Positions 1 to 8,843 of a stretch of DNA of 35,101 nt are shown piece by piece; the stretch's first letter is position 1, and each line of letters opens with the position of its first letter. Below the pieces are notes generated by a model. It saw only the letters and a program-made list of their open reading frames with translations, was not told the origin of the DNA and did no database searches. The position numbers and the translations under genes are program-made. This DNA is from Burkholderiaceae bacterium (GTDB lineage: Bacteria; Pseudomonadota; Gammaproteobacteria; Burkholderiales; Burkholderiaceae_B), in contig SCSG01000021.1 in NCBI GenBank assembly GCA_004322135.1, positions 1 to 35,101 on the forward strand, read 5' to 3'.

Positions 1-67
1 ACCGTGAAACGCCTTAGCGCCGATGATAGTGGACGTACGTCTGTGAAAGTAGGACATCGTCAAGCTC
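1..67 (+). rRNA. rrf: 5S ribosomal RNA, 3' part (5' end outside the window)
   Basis: The first bases read as the 3' half of a betaproteobacterial 5S rRNA: the conserved CCGTGAAAC start of the central region, the GCGCCGATGATAGT stretch, and the GTGAAAGTAGGACATCGTCAAGC 3' portion. The last bases would pair with the 5' strand of helix I, which is outside the window. The exact 3' end is estimated from the E. coli molecule and may be off by one or two bases. The 5S gene normally closes an rRNA operon, so 16S and 23S genes are expected to the left (inference). An intrinsic terminator follows ten bases later. Confidence 0.9.
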
Positions 68-76
68 TTGTTGCTC

Positions 77-117
77 AAGCCCCCTCACCGCCCTGCGGTC
101 GAGGGGGCTTGTCTTTA
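77..117 (+). terminator. Intrinsic terminator of the rRNA operon
   Basis: A perfect 10-bp stem, AAGCCCCCTC (77-86) with GAGGGGGCTT (101-110), is extended inward by ACCGC (87-91) with GCGGT (95-99) around a three-base loop, leaving only C100 unpaired. It is followed by a T-rich stretch (gtcttt). It lies directly after the 5S rRNA on the same strand and is well placed to end the rRNA transcript. Confidence 0.9.
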
Positions 118-222
118 TGGGCCCTGATTACGTCCCCGCAGCGCTTGCCGCGATTTGTGCTCTTACGTTTTCCCTGCAGTCGCAGTATGTTTTCCTGAAT
201 TCGTAATGCCCATTCATAGTTA

Positions 223-375
223 TGGGGGCTTCAACGAAGCTTTTGCTTGCTGGGGTCGATCGGGGATATCCCACCAGCCGAAGCCGAAGAGCGTTATTAT
301 CGACAACTTGCAGCGCAGGCTGCGGAACCTGTTTTACTTTAACCAAACGGCCTCGGCGATTCCCGGTTCGATTCA
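223..375 (+). mobile_element. Decayed 3' end of an IS3-family insertion sequence
   Basis: Bases 250-342 read, in one frame, LGSIGDIPPAEAEERYYRQ, then LAAQAAEPVLL and a stop. This matches the usual C-terminus of IS3-family OrfB transposases (L-L-x-P-I-G-x-I-P-P-A-E-A-E-x-x-Y-Y). Just upstream, residues resembling the family's W-x-x-W-F-N block appear in a neighbouring frame, so at least one frameshift is present, and a stop lies at 217-219 in the frame used by the C-terminus. After the stop, 343-375 looks like an eroded right terminal inverted repeat ending in TTCA, as in the IS3 group. No left end and no intact transposase are visible. The rest of the gene-free stretch 118-463 shows nothing I can assign; a 105-codon minus-strand reading frame there has no recognisable features. 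Confidence 0.6.
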
Positions 376-463
376 CTTTATCGCTTGGTTCAGTTTTCAA
401 CGAATGCCCATGCCTGTCGTTCCTCAAGATGCTGTGCTGCTCCATTCCGGACAGTACAATGTT

Positions 464-1057
464 TCAGGCCAACTGCCGCAGCAATTGGCCTGTCTCGAAG
501 ATCGGCAGGCCCATTACTCCGCTGTGGCTGCCCGCTATGTGTTCGATGAACAACGCGGCATGGCCTTGTATGCCGTAGCTGCCGGCCTTGCCCATGGGCT
601 CGCCGGTGGCACAATACGCGTCGATTTCAGTTGCCGATAGCGGCCTCATGCGCACTTCAGTCTTCGAGACCAATTCGTGCAGTTCTCCTGCGTGGTACAG
701 CACGACCGCTGTGTGTACGCTGTGCACCGTTCCTGACAAGCGTGCCAGCATCTGTCGTGCGTCGTCGGCGTCCACCGGTTTGCCCAGAATAGTGTCGTCA
801 AGAATGACTGTTGTGTCGGCTGCCAGTATTGGGCGCGGTGGCAGGGCCTGACTAGCGATCCATTCGACAGCGCGTAACGCCTTTTCCCTTGCTGTGCGAC
901 GGACGTAATTCGCGGGGGCCTCGTCAGGTAGCAGGGGCTCGTCTTTGCCGGGCGGCGAAGGTACGTCCAATACAACGTGTGGAACGCCCATCTGCTGCAG
1001 GATATCGTGGCGGCGGGGACTTGCCGATGCGAGGTAGATACTGGTGTGAAATTGCAT
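464..1057 (-). CDS. maf: Maf/YhdE-type nucleoside triphosphate pyrophosphatase
   Basis: The 197-residue product belongs to the Maf family, which hydrolyses dTTP, UTP and related modified nucleotides to monophosphates in the cytoplasm. It was first described as a septum-formation inhibitor. The sequence shows the N-terminal LASASPRR signature (residues 9-16), the catalytic aspartate in AADTT (D81), the GKP motif that follows, and YGIQG near residue 163. The sequence around YGIQG resembles E. coli YhdE (dTTP/UTP type) more than YceF. The reading frame is open further upstream to 1366, but that part lies antisense to the pyk 3' end. The start at 1057 puts the family signature at the expected distance. 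The gene is the last of the minus-strand housekeeping run, 64 bases after pyk. The rng gene often found next to maf is absent here. Confidence 0.93.
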   Translation of the reverse strand: MQFHTSIYLASASPRRHDILQQMGVPHVVLDVPSPPGKDEPLLPDEAPANYVRRTAREKALRAVEWIASQALPPRPILAADTTVILDDTILGKPVDADDARQMLARLSGTVHSVHTAVVLYHAGELHELVSKTEVRMRPLSATEIDAYCATGEPMGKAGSYGIQGHAALFIEHIAGSHSGVMGLPIFETGQLLRQLA

Positions 1058-1121
1058 TGTCGTGAAAGGGCGGATGTATGGATGCTGCTGTTTGACCAAG
1101 ACCGGTCGGCAGATTGGCCGA

Positions 1122-2561
1122 TCAGCTGACTTTGAGTATCCGCATATTGTTGGTGCCGCCCGCCTGATTATCGTGCTCGCCCTTGGTGAGGATGACCGAG
1201 TCGCCATTGTTGAGCAGACCCTGGTCCTTAAGCAGCTTAATCGCGTCCTGATTGACGTCAAGGATGTTGTGTTCGGTGATATTGAAAGGTACGGTGTACA
1301 CCCCGCGGAACATGGCGGCACGGCGTTGAGTATGTTCGTGCCGCGTGTAGCAGTAAATGGGTACACTCGATCGAATGCGCGACATGATAAGCGGCGTGTG
1401 GCCGCTTTCCGTGAGCGCGATGATGGCTTTTATGCCCGGGTAGTGATTGGCGGCGTACATGGCTGACAAGGCTATGGTTTCGTCGCGCTGGCTGAATGTT
1501 TCACCCACCCTGTGCTGCGAGCGCGTGGTGGCGGGTTCCTGCTCGGCACCCAGGCAGACTCGATCCATCGCGGCAACTGCCTCGACCGGGTAGCGGCCCG
1601 CAGCGCTTTCGGCCGACAGCATGACCGCATCGGTGTAATCCAGAACCGCATTGGCCACGTCCGATACTTCGGCCCGGGTCGGAATGGGGCTGCTGATCAT
1701 TGATTCCATCATCTGGGTGGCGGTGATGACGAACTTATTGTGGGTGCGCGCATGCAGGATGATGCGTTTCTGGATGCCGACCAGGCGGGCGTCGCCGACC
1801 TCGACCCCCAGGTCGCCCCGGGCCACCATGACGCCGTCGCTGGCTTTGATCAGGGCATCCAGAGCCTTGTCGTCGGCAACTGCCTCGGCGCGTTCTATCT
1901 TGGCGACGATCCAGGCGCTGCTTCCGGCCGCGCGTACAAGCTTGCGGGCCTCGATGATGTCGCGGCCATACCGCGGAAAGGAAACCGCAACATAATCCAG
2001 ATCGAGTTCGGCGATGGTCTGTATGTCGGCCTTGTCCTTGTCGGTAAGGCTGGGAGCCGAAATGCCGCCTCCGCGCCGGTTGATGCCTTTGTTGTTGGAA
2101 ATTGGGCCGCCGGCAATGACGGTGGTGTGGACGGCGTGGTCATCCACTTTTTCTACTTTCAGCACGATGCGCCCATCGTCAAGCAGAAGCTCGTCGCCGG
2201 GGTGGCAATCGGCGACCAGGCCAGCGTGGTCAATGCCGACGATGGTATTGTCCCCGGCGTCTGGAGGATAGGTGTTGGAAAGAGTGAAAAGCTGACCTTC
2301 GACCAGCGTGACGGGGGAGTTCTTGAACCGTGAGATGCGAATCTTCGGGCCTTGCAGGTCACCCATGATGGCGACATATTTTTGATGCTTGGCCGACAAG
2401 TCGCGCACGAGTCGAGTGCGTTCACGGTGGTCGCTGGCTTCCCCATGCGAGAAATTCAGGCGGGCCACATTCATCCCGGCCAGGATAAGCTTTTCGATAA
2501 TTTCCGGGCTGGAACTGGCCGGGCCCAATGTGGCGACAATTTTGGTGCGACGTGCGGTCAT
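1122..2561 (-). CDS. pyk: Pyruvate kinase
   Basis: The 479-residue enzyme converts phosphoenolpyruvate and ADP to pyruvate and ATP, the last step of glycolysis. Landmarks are the N-terminal RRTKIVATLGPASS block, the substrate and metal-binding NFSHG, the active-site lysine region IVAKIERAEAV, the MVARGDLGVEVG stretch, and the ITATQMMESM signature with a threonine that contributes to catalysis. The C-terminal regulatory domain is complete and ends in MRILKVS. Length is normal for bacterial type II enzymes (about 470-480). The gene starts 23 bases after the rlmH stop, so co-transcription with the rlmH run is plausible. Pyruvate kinase is functionally unrelated to the ribosome and cofactor genes upstream, and its place between rlmH and maf is not one I recognise from E. 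coli. Confidence 0.95.
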   Translation of the reverse strand: MTARRTKIVATLGPASSSPEIIEKLILAGMNVARLNFSHGEASDHRERTRLVRDLSAKHQKYVAIMGDLQGPKIRISRFKNSPVTLVEGQLFTLSNTYPPDAGDNTIVGIDHAGLVADCHPGDELLLDDGRIVLKVEKVDDHAVHTTVIAGGPISNNKGINRRGGGISAPSLTDKDKADIQTIAELDLDYVAVSFPRYGRDIIEARKLVRAAGSSAWIVAKIERAEAVADDKALDALIKASDGVMVARGDLGVEVGDARLVGIQKRIILHARTHNKFVITATQMMESMISSPIPTRAEVSDVANAVLDYTDAVMLSAESAAGRYPVEAVAAMDRVCLGAEQEPATTRSQHRVGETFSQRDETIALSAMYAANHYPGIKAIIALTESGHTPLIMSRIRSSVPIYCYTRHEHTQRRAAMFRGVYTVPFNITEHNILDVNQDAIKLLKDQGLLNNGDSVILTKGEHDNQAGGTNNMRILKVS

Positions 2562-2584
2562 AGGTAGGTGCTTGCCAGTGCGCT

Positions 2585-3055
2585 TCAGGCGCGGTGGTAG
2601 GGATGGTTAACCATAATAGCCCAGGCACGGTACAGTTGCTCCGCCAGGATTACCCGTACCATGGCGTGCGGCAGGGTCATGGATGACAACCTGATCAGCG
2701 AATGGCAGCTTTTCTTGAGTCCGGCGTCCAGGCCGTCGGGGCCTCCCACCAGGAAAACCACGTCCCGTCCGCTAGCCCGCCACGCGCGCAGCTCTTGTGC
2801 GAGGGCCATGGTGCTCAGATCGCGCCCATGCTCGTCCAAAGCAACAATCTGTGCGTGGGAAGGCGTGGCGGCCAGGATGCGCTTGGCCTCCGCCGCCATC
2901 ATCTGCGCCGGAGTTTTACCGCTCGTACGTGGTTCTGCTTTGATTTCCTTGAGGTCCAGTGCGCAATCAGGCGGCAGTCGCTTGGCAAAGTCCTGCCACG
3001 CTTCTTTCACCCAGGCTGGCATGTGCTGGCCAACAGCGATGACGATGAGTTTCAT
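2585..3055 (-). CDS. rlmH: 23S rRNA (pseudouridine-1915-N3) methyltransferase RlmH
   Basis: This 156-residue protein is a small SPOUT-superfamily methyltransferase that uses S-adenosylmethionine to methylate pseudouridine 1915 of 23S rRNA in helix 69 of assembled 70S ribosomes. Diagnostic features are the MKLIVIAVG start, the central [10 protein letters not shown] block, the SAM-binding FLVGGPDGL (about residues 101-109), the [22 protein letters not shown] knot region and the C-terminal NHPYHR that closes nearly all family members. It follows rsfS with a 27-base gap, an arrangement widespread in bacteria (rsfS-rlmH). Confidence 0.96.
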   Translation of the reverse strand: MKLIVIAVGQHMPAWVKEAWQDFAKRLPPDCALDLKEIKAEPRTSGKTPAQMMAAEAKRILAATPSHAQIVALDEHGRDLSTMALAQELRAWRASGRDVVFLVGGPDGLDAGLKKSCHSLIRLSSMTLPHAMVRVILAEQLYRAWAIMVNHPYHRA

Positions 3056-3082
3056 GCGGCCGGTTCCGCGAGACGGAAGTGG

Positions 3083-3478
3083 TCAGTCGTTGCTGAAACG
3101 AAGGGGCTCGGCAATGGCGGGCTGTGTGGATTGTGGCAGCAGTTTGACGCGCACGGGCTTGTCACCCCAGATTTCTTCAAGATTGTAGTAGCGGCGGATG
3201 GAAGGTTGCATGCAGTGCACGACAATGTCACCAAGGTCGACGAGTACCCATTCGCCCTGATCTTCGCCTTCGTGCGCCACGATGGGAATTTTATGTTTAC
3301 GCGCGCAGTCACTGACATTCGACGCCAATGCCCTCGTCTGGCGGTTGGAGGTGCCGCTGGCAATGATCACCCGATCGAAAAGGCTGGTGATGTGGGAAGT
3401 ATTGAAGACCTTTATGTCTTGCGCCTTGACGTCTTCAAGGGCATCGATCACAAGGCGCTGCAGTTTTGTAATATCCAT
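3083..3478 (-). CDS. rsfS: Ribosomal silencing factor RsfS
   Basis: The 131-residue protein is of the RsfS/Iojap family, which binds ribosomal protein uL14 on the 50S subunit and blocks subunit joining when nutrients are scarce. The sequence carries the conserved VIASGTSNRQTRALA segment and EWVLVDLGDIVVHCMQP, the core of the family fold. E. coli RsfS is slightly shorter (about 105 residues); the extra residues here are at the C-terminus (LPQSTQPAIAEPLRFSND). It sits between nadD (23-base gap) and rlmH (27-base gap), the standard neighbourhood. Confidence 0.94.
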   Translation of the reverse strand: MDITKLQRLVIDALEDVKAQDIKVFNTSHITSLFDRVIIASGTSNRQTRALASNVSDCARKHKIPIVAHEGEDQGEWVLVDLGDIVVHCMQPSIRRYYNLEEIWGDKPVRVKLLPQSTQPAIAEPLRFSND

Positions 3479-3501
3479 AGATTCAACTATACCTTGAGAT
3501 G

Positions 3502-4107
3502 TCAGGCAACGGGTGTGCCGTACAGGTGGTGTTGCCGTATGTAGCGCATTACAGCGTCGTCGATCAGACCCTCGCAGGGCAGGTTGTTTGCCAGGCGCCG
3601 CCGGATGTCCGATGCGGAGATCGCCGACGCTTCGAATGGCAGACTGGTCAGCGCCTTGCCCAGTTTGCCGAGAACGCGCTGTAGGTCGACTGGTGCTTCA
3701 GTACTTGCGCCGGGCCGCTGGGCGACGACCAGGTGCACTCGCGCGACGATTTCTTTCCAGCGGTGCCAGGTACAGAAATTGGCCAGCTGATCCGCACCTA
3801 TTATCCAATAATATTCCGTATCGTCGGGCAGTTGTTCAAGCGTATCAATGGTGTAGGTCTTTCCGCCGCGCTCGATTTCAATCGGGTTGACGGATAGTCT
3901 CGGTTTGGAGGCAATTGCAAGTTCCAGCATGGCCAGGCGGTGCGTGGGGCTGGCGGTCAAAACCGGCCGCTGCCATGGGTTGGCGGCGGGAATAAGCTGC
4001 AGTTCGCTCAGCGCTAACGCTTCGCAGGCCGCGTCGGCCAGTGCGGTATGTGCCAGGTGCACCGGATCGAAGCTGCCTCCCAGAAGGCCGGTTTTCCTTA
4101 TAGCCAT
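3502..4107 (-). CDS. nadD: Nicotinate-nucleotide adenylyltransferase
   Basis: The 201-residue enzyme transfers AMP from ATP to nicotinate mononucleotide, giving deamido-NAD, a step common to de novo and salvage NAD synthesis. The nucleotidyltransferase signature [15 protein letters not shown] lies at the N-terminus (about residues 10-24) with the two catalytic histidines spaced as H-x-x-H. The second nucleotide-binding motif appears near the C-terminus as [10 protein letters not shown]. The start codon overlaps the end of hemF by ten bases, so translation of the two is probably coupled. rsfS follows after 23 bases. Confidence 0.95.
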   Translation of the reverse strand: MAIRKTGLLGGSFDPVHLAHTALADAACEALALSELQLIPAANPWQRPVLTASPTHRLAMLELAIASKPRLSVNPIEIERGGKTYTIDTLEQLPDDTEYYWIIGADQLANFCTWHRWKEIVARVHLVVAQRPGASTEAPVDLQRVLGKLGKALTSLPFEASAISASDIRRRLANNLPCEGLIDDAVMRYIRQHHLYGTPVA

Positions 4108-5006
4108 TGCCGTGGTTTCAGGAATGCGGCCAACTCCGCCTCCGGCGTACCTTTTTCGGGTGTCCAGTTATAACGCCACGTGGCCGTGGGTGGCATGGAT
4201 AGCAGGATGGATTCAGTGCGCCCACCCGATTGCAGGCCGAACAGGGTGCCGCGGTCGAACACCAGGTTGAATTCGACATATCGGCCACGACGGTAGGCCT
4301 GGAAATCGCGCTCTCGCGTGCCATAGGGTGTTTTGTGCCGTTTTTCGACGATGGGCATGTAGGCGTCGAGAAAGCAGTTGCCCACCGACTGCACCAGGGC
4401 AAAGCTTTGTTCGAAACCACCTTCGTTGAGATCATCGAAAAAAATGCCGCCGATGCCCCGGTTCTCATCGCGGTGCCTGAGATAGAAGTAATCGTCGCAC
4501 CATTTTTTATAGGCGGGATATTTGTTGGGACCGAACGCTGCCAGTGCATCGTGGCACGTTTGGTGAAAGTGCCTGGCGTCTTCCTCGAATGGATAGTACG
4601 GAGTCAGGTCCAGCCCGCCGCCGAACCAGAACACGTCACCCGCAGTCTCATCTTTCGGAGCGTGCGCCACGAAAACGCGCACATTCATGTGCACTGTCGG
4701 GACATACGGGTTGCGGGGGTGCAGTACCATCGAGACCCCGATGGCCTCCCACGAGCGTCCGGCCAGTTCCGGGCGATGTGCGCTCGCGGAAGGAGGGAGC
4801 ATCTTGCCGCGGACGTGACTCAGCAGAACTCCAGCGCGTTCGAACAGCGGACCGCCTTCAATCAGGCGGGAGATGCCGCCGCCGCCTTCCTCGCGTTCCC
4901 AGCGGTCAGTCTGAAATGGTGTGCCATCTGCCTGTTCCAGCGCGGCTACGATCTGTGTCTGCAGATTCAGAAAGTAATCGTAGGCGGAAGACATGGGCAC
5001 AAGCAT
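4098..5006 (-). CDS. hemF: Oxygen-dependent coproporphyrinogen III oxidase
   Basis: The 302-residue enzyme decarboxylates two propionate side chains of coproporphyrinogen III using oxygen, giving protoporphyrinogen IX in heme synthesis. The family is easily recognised from [37 protein letters not shown], the [13 protein letters not shown] block and the C-terminal [33 protein letters not shown]. The start at 5006 is preferred because AAAAGGAA lies nine bases upstream; an in-frame ATG at 4994 has no such site. Presence of this enzyme fits aerobic or facultative life. purD lies 42 bases upstream and nadD overlaps its 3' end. Confidence 0.96.
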   Translation of the reverse strand: MLVPMSSAYDYFLNLQTQIVAALEQADGTPFQTDRWEREEGGGGISRLIEGGPLFERAGVLLSHVRGKMLPPSASAHRPELAGRSWEAIGVSMVLHPRNPYVPTVHMNVRVFVAHAPKDETAGDVFWFGGGLDLTPYYPFEEDARHFHQTCHDALAAFGPNKYPAYKKWCDDYFYLRHRDENRGIGGIFFDDLNEGGFEQSFALVQSVGNCFLDAYMPIVEKRHKTPYGTRERDFQAYRRGRYVEFNLVFDRGTLFGLQSGGRTESILLSMPPTATWRYNWTPEKGTPEAELAAFLKPRQWL

Positions 5007-5048
5007 GCGTGTGGGTTCCTTTTGGTTGATTGATTCGGTAAACCGGGA

Positions 5049-6335
5049 TCAAACCGGCTTTTCAGCGTGGGACATGGCGCGCCATCCGATGTCGTTGCGG
5101 TACTGCCGACCGTCAAACTCGATTTGTCGTACTACGTCGTAGGCGGCGACCTGGGCACGCTTGACAGAATCACCCAGTGCCGTCACGCACACCACGCGGC
5201 CACCAGCGGTTTTGATGGTCTTGCCGTCAAGGCGCGTACCGGCGTGGAAAACGACGCACTCTTCCGTGTTTTGGGGCAGACCGGTAATGGTGTCGCCCGT
5301 TCGCGGCGTGCCCGGATAGTTTTCGGCAGCCATGACAACCCCCAGCGCAATGCGGCGATCCCAGGTAATGCTGGCCTGGTCCAGCGTGCCGTTGACGGCA
5401 TGCTCGAATACTTCGGTGAGGTCGCTTTTTACGCGCATCATGATGGGCTGCGTTTCGGGATCTCCCATACGGCAATTGTATTCGAGCACCGTGATCGAGC
5501 GGCTGGCATCCGGGCCGTCGCCGATCATCAGGCCAGCGTATAGAAAGCCCGTGTAGGGGATGCCGTCCTTGGCCATGCCCTGCAGCGTAGGCGTGATGAT
5601 CTCGCGCATGATGCGGTTGTGCAGCGCCGGGGTGATGATGTGTGCGGGAGAATACGCACCCATGCCTCCCGTGTTGGGGCCCTCGTCATGGTCGCCGAGC
5701 CGCTTGTGGTCCTGACTGGTGGCAAGTACGAGCACCTCGTGGCCGTCGGCCATTACCATGAAACTGGCTTCTTCGCCCGACACGTGCTCTTCGATGACAA
5801 CGCGCGCTCCGGCGGCGCCATCCTCCAGCATTTTGTCGATGGCCTGGTGTGCTTCCTGGACACTCGTGGCAACGACCACTCCTTTGCCCGCAGCCAGGCC
5901 GTCAGCCTTGACGACAATGGGAGCACCCTGTTCGCTGATATAGGCTTTTGCCTGGGCCGGATCAGTGAAGCTGCGATATGCGGCAGTCCGGATATGGTGG
6001 CGTGTCATGAACGCCTTGGCGTAGTCTTTAGAGCTTTCGAGCTGTGCGGCCCTCTGGGTGGGTCCGAAGATCTTCAGACCAGCAGTGCGAAAGGCGTCAA
6101 CGATGCCCGCGGCCAGCGGTGCCTCAGGTCCGACGATGGTATAGGCGACGCCTTCCTTCTTGGCAAAGGCGATAAGGTCGTCGATAGCCGTCAGATTGAC
6201 ATTTTCGAGTAGCTCGGTCGAGGCGGTTCCGCCGTTGCCCGGGGCCACATATACCTTCTGGATGCGTGCCGACTGGGCCAGCCGCCAGGCGAGCGCGTGT
6301 TCGCGGCCGCCGCTGCCAATAACAAGGAGTTTCAT
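5049..6335 (-). CDS. purD: Phosphoribosylamine-glycine ligase (GARS)
   Basis: The 428-residue ATP-grasp enzyme joins phosphoribosylamine and glycine, the second step of de novo purine synthesis. The N-terminal domain starts MKLLVIGSGGREHALAWRL with the typical GSGGREHA phosphate-binding loop. The ATP-grasp region shows VVKADGLAAGKGVVVA, the family signature appears at GDHDEGPNTGGMGAYSPA, and the metal-binding YNCRMGDPETQ follows. The protein is monofunctional; purM or purN is not fused. Upstream lies a 117-base gap to yebC; no clear ribosome-binding site is visible directly before the ATG. In Burkholderiales purD commonly leads into hemF and nadD, as seen here. Confidence 0.96.
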   Translation of the reverse strand: MKLLVIGSGGREHALAWRLAQSARIQKVYVAPGNGGTASTELLENVNLTAIDDLIAFAKKEGVAYTIVGPEAPLAAGIVDAFRTAGLKIFGPTQRAAQLESSKDYAKAFMTRHHIRTAAYRSFTDPAQAKAYISEQGAPIVVKADGLAAGKGVVVATSVQEAHQAIDKMLEDGAAGARVVIEEHVSGEEASFMVMADGHEVLVLATSQDHKRLGDHDEGPNTGGMGAYSPAHIITPALHNRIMREIITPTLQGMAKDGIPYTGFLYAGLMIGDGPDASRSITVLEYNCRMGDPETQPIMMRVKSDLTEVFEHAVNGTLDQASITWDRRIALGVVMAAENYPGTPRTGDTITGLPQNTEECVVFHAGTRLDGKTIKTAGGRVVCVTALGDSVKRAQVAAYDVVRQIEFDGRQYRNDIGWRAMSHAEKPV

Positions 6336-6452
6336 AGTGGTGATGGGCTCATATATTGATATATTGTTGTATGGCTAAAGGAGTTGCCTGGGCCGGGAAA
6401 GTGGCGTGCGAGCCGTGTTATGCCTGTTCAGGTCTGAGGTGATAACCTGACT

Positions 6453-7184
6453 TCAGGCGGTCTCGTCAAGCATGGCTGTGGTGAATACCTCCTGGACATC
6501 GTCCAGGCCTTCCAGCGCATCCAGCATTTTCGTCATCTTGTCGGCGTCGTCGTCGGAAAGCTCGGTTTCGCTCAGGGCCTTCATGGTAACAGTCTGGACT
6601 TCGGGCACGAGTTTAGCAGCTTCGAAGGCTGCCTTGACTGCCGGGTAGTCGCCAGGTGGGCAGGTGACTTCGATCACGCCTTCCTCATCGGTTTGCACGT
6701 CGTCGGCACCTGCCTCCAGGCAGGCTTCCATGACCTGCTCTTCGGAAGTGCCGGGCGCAAAGATGAATTGGCCGCAGTGTTTGAACATATAGGCCACAGA
6801 ACCTTCCTGGCCCATATTGCCGCCATTCTTGGAAAAAGCATGGCGGACTTCTGCTACGGTGCGCATGCGGTTGTCGGTCATGCAATCGACGATGACGGCC
6901 GCGCCGCTTGGGCCGTAACCTTCGTAGCGGATTTCTTCGTAATTGGCGCCGTCTGCATCGCCCACGCCGCGGGCGATGGCACGCTGGATTGTGTCTTTGG
7001 GCATATTGGCTGCCGTGGCCTTGTCCCAGGCGAGACGCAGGCGCGGGTTGGAGTCGGGGTCAGCACCCCCGGCTCGTGCCGCGACGTTGACTTCCCGGAT
7101 GATCTTCGTCCAGAGTTTGCCTCGTTTGGCATCTTGGCGCCCTTTGCGGTGCTGGATGTTTGCCCACTTGCTGTGTCCTGACAT
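6453..7184 (-). CDS. yebC: YebC/TACO1-family protein (transcription/translation factor)
   Basis: The 243-residue product starts [22 protein letters not shown], the strongly conserved beginning of the YebC/PmpR/TACO1 family, followed by [18 protein letters not shown] and the acidic C-terminal domain ending in [10 protein letters not shown]. Family members have been described as DNA-binding regulators (PmpR) and, more recently, as ribosome-associated factors easing translation of proline-rich stretches. The sequence does not tell which applies here. The gene is transcribed divergently from the YjgR-like gene, with 108 bases between the two starts. purD follows after 117 bases. Confidence 0.93.
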   Translation of the reverse strand: MSGHSKWANIQHRKGRQDAKRGKLWTKIIREVNVAARAGGADPDSNPRLRLAWDKATAANMPKDTIQRAIARGVGDADGANYEEIRYEGYGPSGAAVIVDCMTDNRMRTVAEVRHAFSKNGGNMGQEGSVAYMFKHCGQFIFAPGTSEEQVMEACLEAGADDVQTDEEGVIEVTCPPGDYPAVKAAFEAAKLVPEVQTVTMKALSETELSDDDADKMTKMLDALEGLDDVQEVFTTAMLDETA

Positions 7185-7292
7185 AATGGTGTCTTGAATT
7201 TGAGGAAAGATGCTAATTTTAGCGCGTGCGGCGCGGCAGGCATCGAATTACACTCAAGGGATGCTGCATTGTGCGTGTTAAAGAGGAAAAAT

Positions 7293-8786
7293 ATGGCTGA
7301 TCCTATAGTTGTTGCTAAAAGCGCCGATGGCGAAGTCGTCTTTTTGCCAGAGCTGGCCAATCGGCATGGTTGCATTACTGGCGCGACCGGTACGGGGAAA
7401 ACGGTGACGTTGCAGGTTTTGGCGCAAGCATTTTCGCGGATGGGCACCCCCGTCTTCCTGGCGGACGTCAAAGGCGATCTGAGCGGCATCTCACAGGCTG
7501 GTCAGGACAACCCCAAACTACAGCAGAGGCTGGCCAAGCTGGGCTTGCCGGGGCCGGTATGGGGTGGTTGTCCAGTTACATTTTGGGACGTGTTCGGCGA
7601 ACAGGGCCATCCGGTGCGCGCGACGGTGTCGGATCTGGGGCCGCTGCTACTTTCGCGCATGCTCGAGCTCAATGACACTCAGGAAGGGGTTTTGAGCCTG
7701 GTGTTCAAGGTGGCTGATGATGAAGGCCAGCTAATTCTCGACCTCAAGGATTTGAGGGCGATGCTGCAGAACGTCGCGGATCGTTCAGCCGAGCTGCGTA
7801 CGCGTTACGGCAATGTTTCGTCAGCGTCCATTGGCGCGATTCAGCGCAGCCTGTTACGCCTTGAAGGCCAGGGAGCAGACAAGTTCTTTGGCGAGCCCAT
7901 GCTTGACGTCCACGATTTGATCCGCTGCAACGAGAAAGGCCAGGGCATGGTCAATGTTCTCGCCGCCGACAGACTCATGCAGTCGCCGCGCTTGTATGCC
8001 GTGTTCTTGCTGTGGATGCTGGCCGACTTATACCAGACCTTGCCTGAAGTGGGAGATCTTGAGAAACCCAAGCTCGTGTTTTTTTTCGATGAGGCGCATT
8101 TGCTGTTTACGGACGCACCCAAAGCCCTGCAAGAGAAAATAGAACAGGTGGTGCGTCTGATTCGATCCAAGGCAGTAGGGGTTTATTTCGTGACCCAGAA
8201 TCCGTTGGATATTCCCGAAACCGTGCTGGGGCAGTTGGGCAATCGTGTACAGCATGCCTTGCGGGCGTTTACGCCGCGTGATCAGAAGGCAGTGAAGGCA
8301 GCGGCACAAACCATGCGGCCGAATCCGGGTCTGGATATCGAGGCAGCCATCACCGAGCTGGGAGTGGGTGAGGCGCTGGTTTCCATGCTCGATGCAAAGG
8401 GACGGCCTGCGATGACCCAGCGTGCCTGGATGCTGGCGCCGGGCAGCCGTATCGGCCCCGCGACGGATAGCGAACGCCAGGCAATCCGTGCTGCTTCCTT
8501 GCTGGGTGGCAAGTACGAGCAAGTCATCGATCGTGAGTCCGCCTATGAGGCGTTGCTGAAGCGTACGGAGGGGGCTGGTGCATCAGACCCCAGCGCCGCG
8601 CAAGCCGGGAAAGGGGCGGCCACCGAAGGGTTGATGGGAACGGTCAACGATTTTCTATTTGGGTCTACCGGACCGCGCGGAGGCCGGCGCGAAGGTGTCG
8701 TGCAGCAGGTGGCCAAGAGCGTCGTACGGCGCACTGCCACGCAATTACTGCGTGGCGTGCTTGGGTCTTTGGTAAGTCGTCGCTGA
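7293..8786 (+). CDS. YjgR-type HerA/FtsK-like ATPase (DUF853)
   Basis: The 497-residue protein aligns by eye along its length with E. coli YjgR, a P-loop ATPase of the HerA/FtsK group with no settled function. It contains the Walker A motif GATGTGKT (about residues 28-35), FLADVKGDLSGIS, VRATVSDLGPLLLSRMLELN, the Walker B stretch LVFFFDEAHLLF, the sensor-like FVTQNPLDIP and the C-terminal GSTGPRGGRREGVVQ block found in YjgR. The start at 7293 is chosen because AGAGGAAA lies just upstream and the N-terminus then matches the family; an in-frame TTG at 7194 would add 33 residues inside the divergent promoter region. A hairpin terminator overlaps its stop codon. Confidence 0.93.
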   Translation: MADPIVVAKSADGEVVFLPELANRHGCITGATGTGKTVTLQVLAQAFSRMGTPVFLADVKGDLSGISQAGQDNPKLQQRLAKLGLPGPVWGGCPVTFWDVFGEQGHPVRATVSDLGPLLLSRMLELNDTQEGVLSLVFKVADDEGQLILDLKDLRAMLQNVADRSAELRTRYGNVSSASIGAIQRSLLRLEGQGADKFFGEPMLDVHDLIRCNEKGQGMVNVLAADRLMQSPRLYAVFLLWMLADLYQTLPEVGDLEKPKLVFFFDEAHLLFTDAPKALQEKIEQVVRLIRSKAVGVYFVTQNPLDIPETVLGQLGNRVQHALRAFTPRDQKAVKAAAQTMRPNPGLDIEAAITELGVGEALVSMLDAKGRPAMTQRAWMLAPGSRIGPATDSERQAIRAASLLGGKYEQVIDRESAYEALLKRTEGAGASDPSAAQAGKGAATEGLMGTVNDFLFGSTGPRGGRREGVVQQVAKSVVRRTATQLLRGVLGSLVSRR

Positions 8787-8806
8787 TGCGCCACGCGGCG
8801 CATTTT
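8786..8806 (+). terminator. Intrinsic terminator after the YjgR-like gene
   Basis: ATGCGCC (8786-8792) and GGCGCAT (8797-8803) form a perfect 7-bp stem with a four-base loop, followed by a short T-run (8803-8806). The left arm begins on the last base of the TGA stop codon. The short T-run makes it moderate in strength. Confidence 0.6.
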
Positions 8807-8843
8807 CAGAAATAGCAGCTTAGTCAGTAATCAGGAGTTCATC

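Noticed and set aside
128-445. A 105-codon minus-strand frame between the rRNA operon and maf
   Set aside because: It overlaps the IS3-like relic on the opposite strand, has no ribosome-binding site I can see and no recognisable features.
1058-1366. Extending maf upstream to the in-frame start at 1366
   Set aside because: The extra 103 residues are antisense to the end of pyk and unlike any Maf protein; the family signature begins a few residues after 1057.
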